Part shown: in pieces, positions 43,424 to 52,300 of the stretch
Numbering within the stretch: the first letter of the stretch is position 1
Layout of the letters: each line of letters begins with the position of its first letter
Source: Leclercia sp. 29361
Lineage (GTDB): Bacteria > Pseudomonadota > Gammaproteobacteria > Enterobacterales > Enterobacteriaceae
Reading direction: 5' to 3'
DNA: 64,000 nucleotides
Assembly: GCF_011290365.1 (NCBI RefSeq)
Contig: NZ_CP049786.1
Span: 620,001 to 684,000 of the forward strand
Translations under genes and position numbers: made by a program
Notes under the pieces: generated by a model
Seen by the model: only the letters and a program-made list of their open reading frames with translations
The model's database searches: none
What the model was told of the DNA's origin: nothing

Positions 43424-45487
43424 TTAAAAGTCCGTTTCGAATTTGTATTTTCTGCAAGCTGGGTCGTTGATGTTTACAGGAAGATATTTATGAGATTTAA
43501 TTCCTAAACGTTCAAAGGAACCGCCAACTACAATAAAATGATTTTCTTTCTGCTCTCCAATTTTTCTTATGGAGGTATTATTGCCGTGCAAGACTCTATT
43601 ATAACAAATTTTGTTGATGTGTTTAAATTGACCAACCTCACTCAATTTAAGATACATATCGTAATCGACTGCATTTGTTATTTTCTCATTAAATCCTTTT
43701 GTTAATTTCCATGCTCTTATCGTAAACATTCTGAAATGATGAGCAATCATTGCGGTCATTAATTTTTCTCTTGAATATATGGGCCAGTTATAACCATCAC
43801 TATGAAGAGTACCATCTGGATTAACATTGCGGTAAGTGGTATATACGCAGGAGAGATTTTTATCGCTTAAAAATTCTTTCAAACATAACTCAACCGCATC
43901 AGGTTCCAAATAATCATCTGAATCAAGTTGACCAATATAATAACCGTTGCAAATATTGACCGAAGAATTTGATGCAGAACCAATGCCACCATTTTCTTTG
44001 CTTACAATTTTAACTCTTGGATGATGCCCATAATAGGACTGGATAATAGATAATGTATCATCAGTTGACCCATCATCACAAATGCAGACTTCCAGATCGA
44101 CAATAGTTTGGTTTAACGCGCTTGTAACGCAACGAACAATACTATCTCGGCAGTTGTAAGCAGGAATGTAAATAGAAACTAACGGTTTTTTATTTATTTG
44201 AGCATCTTCAATTTTTAAAGGCTTACGATAAAAGTAAGGTATCCTTGATTTCATTTGATGTTGAGTAACAGCTTTACCAGCGGCGCGATCAGTTTCGTTT
44301 TCTTTTCCGGGTGGTTCTTGGTGATAGGCCATAGCTGGTATTACCGATCTAAAGAAACAACCCTCTCTATACAAGCGATAACCAAACTCAACGTCTTCTC
44401 CTCCCCAATTTTCGAAGTTTTCATCAAAACCCCCTGTCTTAATGATCCATTTTTTTGCAAAGGCGATATTTCCTGCAGCAAAATACCTGAAAGGAGAATC
44501 ACAAAGTCGTAGATTGTCACTCTTTTTAAAGTGTTCTAAACGCCAGTCAACTGAAATATCTTTAACAATTTTTCCAGCAACTAAGTTATTCGTCATTACT
44601 TCGGGAAGAGTATCAATGAAATGAGCATCATTCAAAAATCTTTCAACAGGTATGGATGAAGTGTCAATATATTTACGTGGGCCAATTAAAGCAATATCAT
44701 TATCATCTAATAATATTTCCATATATGATTGAATCCATGTCGGACATGGTGCCATATCACAATCGAGGAATGCGACGAAATCATATTTAGCAATATTTAG
44801 CCCAAAATTACGAACTGTACTTACTCTAAATCCATCATCAGGATGACGGATATACTTTATATCAAGCGTTTTTTCATATTTTTTTACGATATCAACAATT
44901 TGTTCTCTACTTCCATCATCAACAACAATAACTTCATATGGACAATCTGTTTTCTGGTTCAACAAACATGCTAATGTAATATCTAATATTTTGGCTCTGT
45001 TGAAAGTAGGGATGATAACACTTAAGCCTGCTTTTGCTGATTCTATAATACCAAGTCGCTTTTTACGATTTGCATTCCATTTATAATCATTGGTGCCTTC
45101 TGCTAAAGGAGGCAATACCAAATCTTTAGGCCAGTCAGTAGGAATCGGATTTACAGTTCTAACTGCGGCATCTTCTGATTTGCGGGATGTGCTATCACGG
45201 TATTCATTTAATAGTTCTAATCTTTCAGAATCATTAATAGTGATCAAGTTTTCATTGGCTAGCATTAATTTTGTAGCCGCATCCATAGTGACATCAACCT
45301 TAGAAATACTCAGGGATATTTTAGCCTTGTTTTCTAAGAAATTTGCTCCAAGTGCCTTTCGGCACATATGAATGTTAACTTCTACTAAATGTTTACCATA
45401 ATGTTCTCCTGCAAGTTCGAACATTTGCAGTGCTTGAGCGTAATCTTTTTTTCTATAAAGTGTAATGGCTTCGTTGAAAATACTCAT
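43424..45487 (-). CDS. Bifunctional GT-A polymerase, chondroitin/hyaluronan-synthase (KfoC/PmCS)-like
   Basis: A 687-residue protein with two glycosyltransferase domains. Domain A1 (about 155-425): LSVIIPTFNRAK, DCDMAP (242-247), SVDWRLEHFK, WGGED (361-365), and YHQEPPGKENETDRAAGK. Domain A2 (about 435-650): PLVSIYIPAYNCRDSIV, ICDDGSTDDT, GQLDSDDYLEPDAVELC, and HHFRMFTIRAW. These segments and their order correspond closely to Pasteurella PmHAS/PmCS and E. coli K4 KfoC, where A1 adds a HexNAc and A2 adds glucuronate. The N-terminal 110 residues are helical, also as in that family. The neighbouring ugd supplies UDP-glucuronate. The HexNAc identity is not determined; no UDP-GlcNAc 4-epimerase is present locally. 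Confidence 0.9.
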   Translation of the reverse strand: MSIFNEAITLYRKKDYAQALQMFELAGEHYGKHLVEVNIHMCRKALGANFLENKAKISLSISKVDVTMDAATKLMLANENLITINDSERLELLNEYRDSTSRKSEDAAVRTVNPIPTDWPKDLVLPPLAEGTNDYKWNANRKKRLGIIESAKAGLSVIIPTFNRAKILDITLACLLNQKTDCPYEVIVVDDGSREQIVDIVKKYEKTLDIKYIRHPDDGFRVSTVRNFGLNIAKYDFVAFLDCDMAPCPTWIQSYMEILLDDNDIALIGPRKYIDTSSIPVERFLNDAHFIDTLPEVMTNNLVAGKIVKDISVDWRLEHFKKSDNLRLCDSPFRYFAAGNIAFAKKWIIKTGGFDENFENWGGEDVEFGYRLYREGCFFRSVIPAMAYHQEPPGKENETDRAAGKAVTQHQMKSRIPYFYRKPLKIEDAQINKKPLVSIYIPAYNCRDSIVRCVTSALNQTIVDLEVCICDDGSTDDTLSIIQSYYGHHPRVKIVSKENGGIGSASNSSVNICNGYYIGQLDSDDYLEPDAVELCLKEFLSDKNLSCVYTTYRNVNPDGTLHSDGYNWPIYSREKLMTAMIAHHFRMFTIRAWKLTKGFNEKITNAVDYDMYLKLSEVGQFKHINKICYNRVLHGNNTSIRKIGEQKENHFIVVGGSFERLGIKSHKYLPVNINDPACRKYKFETDF

Positions 45488-45610
45488 GATTTATCCATGT
45501 GATTGTTGTTAACCGCTAAGATGTTTTTAAGGGGAGTGTTTATATAATCTTATTAGTTAGTCTATTAATTTTATACCAGATAATAATCTTTCTTAATTAG
45601 ATATTACATA

Positions 45611-47653
45611 TTAACTGTTAGGTTTATTTTCTAGTAACTGCTGTAGGCGTCTATTTTCAAGTGTTAATTTTGCAGGGTTATTAATAGCAAATGGCGCACT
45701 CAAATAGGCGAAATTACACCGACGAAGCCATGGATGATCATGAATCCATTCATGTGTTTGTTCGTAAATTTTGAAACAGCGATAATTATATTTTTGAAGA
45801 AATTGGTCAACTTCAGCAAAATAGGATTGTTGTGTTCCAGCAATGTTAAAACCAACTTCAATATAAATAATGTCAATATTGCTTTTTTGAAGCATACTTT
45901 CGGCTCCTCTAAGCACTGACATTTCATGTCCCTCAACATCGATTTTAAGTAAATTAATTCTCCCATCTGTAATGAATTGACTAAGCTCATCCAGTGGAGA
46001 ACATTTTATATCGTGGCAATCTTCAGATCTAATCAGGCTTTGAGATGTTGTCACAGCTTTAGTCATTGATGCCGCTGTGCTAAAACGTAATGTATGTTCA
46101 GTATCAGAAACACCAATGTTATAAGTATGTAATGCCGGAATTCGATATTTTTTAATATTGGAAATTAGGTTTTCATAACTGTCTGGATTTGGTTCTATTA
46201 AATGGGCTTCTCTGACTCGGATTTTTTTATTTTCAATAATGAATTTATAAACGTCTCCAACAAATGCGCCGACATCAACATAGGTAATTGATTTCCCGTA
46301 GAGATAAGGCTCAATATCATCAATAAAACAATCAAACCCAGTTGTGTCACTTTTCTTAGTTTGAACCGTTGATGCTACTTCTAGGGTTTTTGTTAATTCA
46401 TCTATTTTAGTTTTCTTTTTTTCTAGCTGAGAGTTTAAATTATTGATGTTTTGAAGTGCATCAATTTTAAGCTTCTCATACTCTGTTTTTGTTTTATCAA
46501 GGTTGTTTTTTGTTTCTGCTAACGCTTCTTCAGTGCTTATAAGAACTTTATTTTTATCAGTTAATTTATCTTTAATTTCACTAAAATTATTATTTTGAAG
46601 GTCAAGTTGCTGCTTAAGTTGCTCATTACATTTCTGCATGCTTTTAAGTTCAACATTGCACTGAGCGAATTGTGTTTCTGATTCTGTAACTAATTTATGC
46701 TCTTTCTTAAGTTCGTTACTTAAATGATTAAGTTCCTGTTGAGATTGTTTAAGTCTTTCTTCAGTTTTTATCAGAGTATCCCTTTGCAGGGAGAATTTAT
46801 TCTCGATTTGCTGGTTATTTTCTTTAATTTTAATGAGCTTGGTTGAGCTTTCATTTAATTCAATTTTCAACGATTCAACTGATTTAAAGGCTAGTTCCAG
46901 ATCATTATTATGATTGACTTCGGCCTGTTGAACCATCAATTTTAGTTGATTGATATTTTCTTTATTCTGAGCATGTTCGTTTTTTTGCCGTTTTATATCC
47001 CTAACGTAAATAGCATGTGCCAGCGCTGGATGCCTCTGCGGTACTACATGGATGCAAGTAAGGCCAGCAGATTGCAGCAATATATTTATTGAATTCTGGT
47101 CTGCACCTGATTCAGTATTAAAATGATCGTTAAATGCGACCCTGACGATAATTACATCCAAATCTGATAAGCGTTCTCCTGCGCCCATAAGTATGGTTGC
47201 TGCAGGCAAGCAATCCAGCACCAACCAATTAATATTTCTTTTAGCTTCAAGTAGGGATGACAACGTAACGGCGTTTTCAACATGCTCAGTTCTAACACAT
47301 TCTAGGTGTGGCCAAAAACTGTTTAACTGCGAAGGAGGGAGGAGACCGCTCTCATTTGGGTTACTGGCATGATGAAATTCGATCGGGCCGGGTCTTGGAG
47401 CGACAACTTCATGCTGCAGTGTCCAATCTTCATTAAATGCTAAGCTACGTTCAAGATACTTATATTTTACCTTATCACCTTCAACTAACTGTATTGGGAA
47501 TTGCGCTTGGCGTAATAGCCATTTTATCCACTGGCTATTTCCGCTTCCCGCTCCGATGAGTAACAAACCTTGAGGCGAAAAAACTGTACCAAGTACATCT
47601 AGCCAGACTGAAATAGGTAGAATATTGTCCTGAGGTATCTTCAGCTCTGACAT
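45611..47653 (-). CDS. Coiled-coil protein with C-terminal FkbM methyltransferase
   Basis: A 680-residue protein in three parts. Residues 1-225 look like a degenerate methyltransferase (LLLIGAGSGNSQWIKWLL, then IQLVEGDKVKYKYLERSL). Residues 230-430 are a long heptad-rich coiled coil. From about 440 there is a FkbM-type SAM methyltransferase (TYVDVGAFVGDVYKFI, HLIEPNPDSYENL, NLLKIDVEGHEMSVLRGAE). A sugar O-methyltransferase acting on the capsule chain, perhaps as a length-controlling cap assembled on a coiled-coil ruler, is a reasonable hypothesis only. It is 2 bp from the next upstream gene. Confidence 0.75.
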   Translation of the reverse strand: MSELKIPQDNILPISVWLDVLGTVFSPQGLLLIGAGSGNSQWIKWLLRQAQFPIQLVEGDKVKYKYLERSLAFNEDWTLQHEVVAPRPGPIEFHHASNPNESGLLPPSQLNSFWPHLECVRTEHVENAVTLSSLLEAKRNINWLVLDCLPAATILMGAGERLSDLDVIIVRVAFNDHFNTESGADQNSINILLQSAGLTCIHVVPQRHPALAHAIYVRDIKRQKNEHAQNKENINQLKLMVQQAEVNHNNDLELAFKSVESLKIELNESSTKLIKIKENNQQIENKFSLQRDTLIKTEERLKQSQQELNHLSNELKKEHKLVTESETQFAQCNVELKSMQKCNEQLKQQLDLQNNNFSEIKDKLTDKNKVLISTEEALAETKNNLDKTKTEYEKLKIDALQNINNLNSQLEKKKTKIDELTKTLEVASTVQTKKSDTTGFDCFIDDIEPYLYGKSITYVDVGAFVGDVYKFIIENKKIRVREAHLIEPNPDSYENLISNIKKYRIPALHTYNIGVSDTEHTLRFSTAASMTKAVTTSQSLIRSEDCHDIKCSPLDELSQFITDGRINLLKIDVEGHEMSVLRGAESMLQKSNIDIIYIEVGFNIAGTQQSYFAEVDQFLQKYNYRCFKIYEQTHEWIHDHPWLRRCNFAYLSAPFAINNPAKLTLENRRLQQLLENKPNS

Positions 47654-47655
47654 TT

Positions 47656-49440
47656 TTAAACATCCTTGCGCTGTTGTCTGAACTTACTTACTTCGCGACT
47701 GATTGCGAAAGGTAATTTCACCCAACCGACTACAGAACCACTATTGCTAATAAGTACTTGTCCAAGTCGATATGATAGGTGATTTTTCACGCGTTCTGCC
47801 TCGTGCGCATCGCGGTAGATTGTTACCGGTGGAAGGATTTTAGGAGGCTGTTTGTTATTGAGCTGGAGCCAGGCGCGGCGCTCAGCAGCAAGCGCATGTG
47901 GCATTCCTAACCAACCCGTCAGGGAGCGAGAGCGACTGATCATAGTAGCACCCAGACGGTAGCTAAGTTCCTGTTTGATGCGCTCTGCAGCACCATAGTA
48001 TGCAGGAGTTTGATGCTGTTTAAGCTTTTGGTTTTCAAGGAAGTAACGTTCTAATTCTTGTTGTACTTTATGCACTTGCGTCAAAAGCAGCTCATTTTCT
48101 TGTTGAAGAATTTCAAATTTCTGAGCTTGTTCATCAAATTGACTTTGCTGATTAGCCTTGGCGGCAGCAAGCAGATTTTTTGTTTCAACCAGCGCTACAT
48201 TTAAATTATTTTTTTCGTTTTCACTCTGGCGTCCTGATGCTTTGGTTGATTCCAACTGTTTTTGTATATCCGCGACTTTCTTTATGAGTGATATGACTTC
48301 TTCTTCTTTACTTTTCGCCAGGGCAATTTGGTGTTGTAATTGCTTACTTTGTTGAGTTTTAAATTTCTCTATTTCAAATTTTTGCAAACACTGTTTCTCA
48401 AGTTCTTCTTGAACTTGATGCAATTGGGATAATAACAGTTCACCCTCGCGGGTCTGTTCAGATACTGAGAGCTCCAGTGTCTTGCTCATTCCAATATAGG
48501 CTTTATGCAGGCCTGCAGCTAATTCTGCATTACGTAAACGCTGCTGAACCAGGATTTCCCAGACTTGCTGAGGTTTCAATTCTTCTCGATAATCTAATTG
48601 CAGGGGCAGATTAGCAGCAGACTGTAGTTCTGCATAAAGATCTTGGCAGGCAGGATAGTCTGAAATTAATTGTTCGAGTAAATAATGCTCTACAGTATTT
48701 ATCTGTAATACATTTTGCGTTTCTTTGGCATCTAAACCTGCAATGTTAGCAATTTCCGTTAATTTTTGTATTGGTAATAAATTATGATTGGTTGGTGCTG
48801 AAAATGAGCTTTCATCAGTTGTAGCGACATAACTCACTTTCTCACTTTTAGTTTCAGCAACTGATAGAAGTGGTGTGCTCAATAAAGGCTGAAGCTGCTG
48901 CAAACAGGCTTCAGAATTAAGTTTAACTTGTTGGGTACTGACTAAAAGACATCGATTACGATTTCTAAGGAAGAATGCCAATAGTGCCCCGTTGTACGCC
49001 ATCCAATTATTAAGATGATGCTCAACTGCCGTATTTGATAGGTTATTATGATTTGTGGCAGCTTTCATCAGTGCTTGATGAGGAGCATCATAAACGAGAA
49101 CAAACGTTATGTTATCATCCAACTGGCACCAATAATCCAGTGAATAAATTGATTGAGGATCAGACCAACCCCACAAAGTCTGCTCAATATTACCTAGCAT
49201 TAAATCTAATGCCATGCCATGCCAGACTGGTGCGACTTTGAGGGGCTTAATCTCTTCTTCTGTCGTCACATTATCAATATCTGAAGCCTGATGGACTTTA
49301 CATAGTGTTGTGGTTATATCTTGTGGCAGTAACGCATCACGTCGAGAGGGTAACGCAGGAGTCATTCCGCGCTGCTGTAAAATCTCTTCAACTTCCTTAT
49401 AACCCGAACTTGGGTGTCCCACAATAAGTATACTATTCAC
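47656..49440 (-). CDS. Sulfotransferase-like coiled-coil protein with duplicated C-terminal motif
   Basis: A 594-residue protein. The N-terminus SILIVGHPSSGYKEVEEIL resembles the P-loop (5'-phosphosulfate) motif of sulfotransferases, and FVLVYDAPHQALMKAA looks like their 3'-phosphate motif, though degenerate. Residues 330-480 are coiled coil. Two copies of a 40-residue unit end the protein: AERIKQELSYRLGATMISRS at 485 and AERVKNHLSYRLGQVLISNS at 548, each followed by a GW-x3-P-x-A segment. Similar tails occur, as I recall, on capsule proteins of Campylobacter. It is coupled to the FkbM gene. Confidence 0.6.
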   Translation of the reverse strand: MNSILIVGHPSSGYKEVEEILQQRGMTPALPSRRDALLPQDITTTLCKVHQASDIDNVTTEEEIKPLKVAPVWHGMALDLMLGNIEQTLWGWSDPQSIYSLDYWCQLDDNITFVLVYDAPHQALMKAATNHNNLSNTAVEHHLNNWMAYNGALLAFFLRNRNRCLLVSTQQVKLNSEACLQQLQPLLSTPLLSVAETKSEKVSYVATTDESSFSAPTNHNLLPIQKLTEIANIAGLDAKETQNVLQINTVEHYLLEQLISDYPACQDLYAELQSAANLPLQLDYREELKPQQVWEILVQQRLRNAELAAGLHKAYIGMSKTLELSVSEQTREGELLLSQLHQVQEELEKQCLQKFEIEKFKTQQSKQLQHQIALAKSKEEEVISLIKKVADIQKQLESTKASGRQSENEKNNLNVALVETKNLLAAAKANQQSQFDEQAQKFEILQQENELLLTQVHKVQQELERYFLENQKLKQHQTPAYYGAAERIKQELSYRLGATMISRSRSLTGWLGMPHALAAERRAWLQLNNKQPPKILPPVTIYRDAHEAERVKNHLSYRLGQVLISNSGSVVGWVKLPFAISREVSKFRQQRKDV

Positions 49441-49570
49441 TGAGGCTCCTAAATCAACGTGTAGCGATGCTGTGCTTTGTTTGAGACGAAAAAGTCGGCT
49501 GCCGACTCTGATTAAAAATATTTGAGACTAAGATTCTTGAATATGTTCACCGTGCCGATAAATTGAATTA

Positions 49571-50773
49571 TCAGTCCTGATGTTCCCGAAGAGTTGCAAG
49601 GCCCATTACAATCAGACCATATAGCAGACACAGTATTACGCCGATGGTCGCAAGATTGTAAAGTCGTCGCGGGTATTCAGCGTCTTCTGCCAAAGTAGGC
49701 TGACTAATAACAAGCAGATGTTTAAGTTTACGATACGCCTCGACTCTGGCTTGCTCCAGGCTAATCAAACCTGTCTTATAAATATCAGCAGCAAGAGTAG
49801 CCTGGGTTTGCACATCCATATAACGGGCGGTGACTTCGTTCATTGCATCCTGGTTTGTTCCTGTCAGTCTCGCTTTTTCCTGTGCCAGTTGCTCAGTTAA
49901 GGCCTCCGTTCTGGCCTTAACTGAAATCACTGCAGGGGCCGTGTCTTTCATATAGCTTTGCAGTTGTTTCAGTTGCGCTTGTTGGTTCGCCAGCTCACCT
50001 TCAATCTGGCTGACTACACCCAAACGGGCTGAACTGGTCGATTCAGGGCTTATCAGATTATGTTTGTTCTGAAAATCTAATACCTTAGATTTTTCATCCT
50101 GAACACGCTGATAGGCGCGATTAACCTCTTTTTCAACAAAGGCCAGTTGTTCCAGTGCAACTTGGTGTCCGAGCTTGTTGATAAAACCCTCTGATTCTTT
50201 CAGCATCAGACTAACTACGCGTTGACCATAGGCAGGGTCAAATGCTTGTAACTCAATTGTCAGTACACCAGATAATTCATCCAGATGTAATGTCAGATGG
50301 TCTCGATAATACTTAATAAAATTTTCTTGGCTAACATCACTCGTCAATCGGGAAAAATAATCTACTTTATGGCTTTGGTAATGGGCTTTTAAACCCAATT
50401 CTTTGTCCAGCTTCCTTAGTAAATCTGGAGATTTGAGATAATCCTGGATTAAAAGTACATCTTCATGGTTGCTGCCACCTATACCTAACATCGATAATGC
50501 ATCAGGCAACATTTTTATCTGGTCGGCTTGTTTGATGACGATGTCTGCTCTACTTACATAACGGTCTGAAGCAATAAAACAAAAATAGATGATGGCAATA
50601 GCAAAGCATCCTACTACCCACATAAAACTGCCAAGTTTAAGGCTCTGTTTCCAAGAGTGTTTAGCCAGGCGATAGCCACTGGAATCGGCGAGAAAATGTT
50701 TAGGTTTGGTTTTTAATTTGTGCAATTTACGCATCAAACGAGAGGATTTGTTAGAACGAATTGGCTGTTTCAT
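49571..50773 (-). CDS. kpsE: Capsule export inner-membrane protein KpsE
   Basis: A 400-residue PCP-3 family protein with a positively charged N-terminus, a membrane helix at about 50-70 (FMWVVGCFAIAIIYFCFIAS), a long periplasmic helical region with coiled coil, and a second helix near the C-terminus (LATIGVILCLLYGLIVMGLA). It bridges the KpsMT transporter and the KpsD outer-membrane exporter. It follows kpsT by 11 bp. A 130-bp gap then separates it from the serotype block. Confidence 0.93.
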   Translation of the reverse strand: MKQPIRSNKSSRLMRKLHKLKTKPKHFLADSSGYRLAKHSWKQSLKLGSFMWVVGCFAIAIIYFCFIASDRYVSRADIVIKQADQIKMLPDALSMLGIGGSNHEDVLLIQDYLKSPDLLRKLDKELGLKAHYQSHKVDYFSRLTSDVSQENFIKYYRDHLTLHLDELSGVLTIELQAFDPAYGQRVVSLMLKESEGFINKLGHQVALEQLAFVEKEVNRAYQRVQDEKSKVLDFQNKHNLISPESTSSARLGVVSQIEGELANQQAQLKQLQSYMKDTAPAVISVKARTEALTEQLAQEKARLTGTNQDAMNEVTARYMDVQTQATLAADIYKTGLISLEQARVEAYRKLKHLLVISQPTLAEDAEYPRRLYNLATIGVILCLLYGLIVMGLATLREHQD

Positions 50774-50784
50774 GATTTTAGCTA

Positions 50785-51435
50785 TTATAAATTTTCATAA
50801 ATACGAATGGCATCATCGATATCATCGAAGAGCTCAAGAGCGCCGTTGCGGAGTAAAATTCCCATATCGCACTGTTGGCGTAAGTTCTTCATATCATGCG
50901 ATACCATGATCAGGCTGGCGGTTTCACGTTTTTGGTTAAACGTATCAATGCATTTCTGTTTAAAGCGAGCATCGCCAACAGACATTATTTCATCGGTCAA
51001 ATAAATATCAAAATCGAATGCCATACTGACAGCGAAAGAAAATTTTGATTTCATACCACTGGAATAACCCTTAATAGGGAGTTCGTAATGCTGACCAATT
51101 TCAGCGAACTCTTTCACCCATTCTTCTATGGCTTTAGTATCGCGCACGCCATGGATGCGGCAAATAAAACGGGTGTTTTCTCGCCCGGTCATGCTGCCCT
51201 GAAATCCCCCATTGAGAGCCAGAGGCCATGAAACACGGCAGTGGCGAGTAACCATGCCCTTATTGGGCATATCCATGCCACCCAGAAGACGAAGCAGGGT
51301 AGATTTGCCCGCCCCGTTGACGCCCAAAATACCGATATTGCGATCGCGTGGCAGCGTAATGCTTACATCCCGCAAAACATAATTGCGGCCAAACTTGGTG
51401 GGGTAATACTTTGAAACGTTATCCAGTACAATCAT
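50785..51435 (-). CDS. kpsT: Capsule ABC transporter ATPase KpsT
   Basis: A 216-residue ATPase. Walker A is GVNGAGKST (38-46), the signature region is GYSSGMKSKFSFAVSMAFDF and Walker B leads to LTDEIMSVGDARFKQKC. The short form without a C-terminal carbohydrate-binding domain is typical of KpsT, which exports finished chains with a Kdo-lipid anchor. It pairs with kpsM 10 bp upstream. Confidence 0.95.
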   Translation of the reverse strand: MIVLDNVSKYYPTKFGRNYVLRDVSITLPRDRNIGILGVNGAGKSTLLRLLGGMDMPNKGMVTRHCRVSWPLALNGGFQGSMTGRENTRFICRIHGVRDTKAIEEWVKEFAEIGQHYELPIKGYSSGMKSKFSFAVSMAFDFDIYLTDEIMSVGDARFKQKCIDTFNQKRETASLIMVSHDMKNLRQQCDMGILLRNGALELFDDIDDAIRIYENL

Positions 51436-51445
51436 GCTATCTCCC

Positions 51446-52246
51446 TTAGCTGGCTATCAGGCGGCGATGACTCAGGCGATAACAGCTCATTGCAAATGTC
51501 AGTAGCACCAGCGTTACACCGAATAAATAATATCCACTAACATTAGGACTGACATAACCTGCAATCCACCCAGAGCGGATTAATTCAAGTGCATTAACCA
51601 GCGGATTCCACACAAACCAGTGTTGATATTGCGCAGGTATGCTTGCAAGGGGGAACATAACGCAAGATATAAACATTAATGGCATCATTAATAAGCTAAG
51701 AAATTTATCTGCTTCCTGGAATAAATTTCCAACTACACAAAAAATGATGCCCAATGAAAACGAAAAAATCATCAGCAGCATATAGATAAGAATGACCTGT
51801 AGCGGGTCATTAGGCACGGCATCAAACCCAAACCACAAAAGCCCCAAGATCAGAATACCGCCGACCATCATGCCAACAATAGTTTCAAGAATAAAACGGG
51901 CAATAAACGTAGAAAACGGCGTTACCTGACGGTAGCAAAACAGCCCTTTGTTAGCATTGACCGCTGATTGCAGTTTGCTCACCACGTTTTTAAAAAAGAT
52001 AAACGGCAGATAGCCCGCGGTAATAAAGAGTGGTGCAGGCGCGCCACCAAAGCCACTGTGTCCGCGCATCCCAAAAATCGCGCTAAACAGAGCAATCATC
52101 AACAGCGGATCCAACAGCGCCCAGGCATACCCCAGCCGGTAACTCCCAAATCGTGTTTTCAGTTCACGGATAAGCAGGCCAAACGTCACATCCCGCAGCA
52201 CCTGGAACGAGCTGCGGGGCGTTTGATTGAGAACAGGTTTAAGCAT
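51446..52246 (-). CDS. kpsM: Capsule ABC transporter permease KpsM
   Basis: A 266-residue ABC-2 permease with six membrane segments and the N-terminal cytoplasmic motif VTFGLLIRELKTRFGSYRLG that contacts KpsT. With KpsT it moves lipid-linked capsule polysaccharide across the inner membrane. A 54-bp gap with a hairpin separates it from kpsD. Confidence 0.95.
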   Translation of the reverse strand: MLKPVLNQTPRSSFQVLRDVTFGLLIRELKTRFGSYRLGYAWALLDPLLMIALFSAIFGMRGHSGFGGAPAPLFITAGYLPFIFFKNVVSKLQSAVNANKGLFCYRQVTPFSTFIARFILETIVGMMVGGILILGLLWFGFDAVPNDPLQVILIYMLLMIFSFSLGIIFCVVGNLFQEADKFLSLLMMPLMFISCVMFPLASIPAQYQHWFVWNPLVNALELIRSGWIAGYVSPNVSGYYLFGVTLVLLTFAMSCYRLSHRRLIAS

Positions 52247-52268
52247 GAGAAGGCCGATATAACAGAAC

Positions 52269-52291
52269 GGGCCCGCCGTTAAGCGAGCCCG
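52269..52291 (-). other. Intercistronic hairpin between kpsD and kpsM
   Basis: CGGGCcCGC and GCGaGCCCG pair in eight of nine positions around CGTTAA. No T run follows, so this is more likely an RNA-processing or stability element than a terminator. Confidence 0.5.
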
Positions 52292-52300
52292 CTGTGAGGG

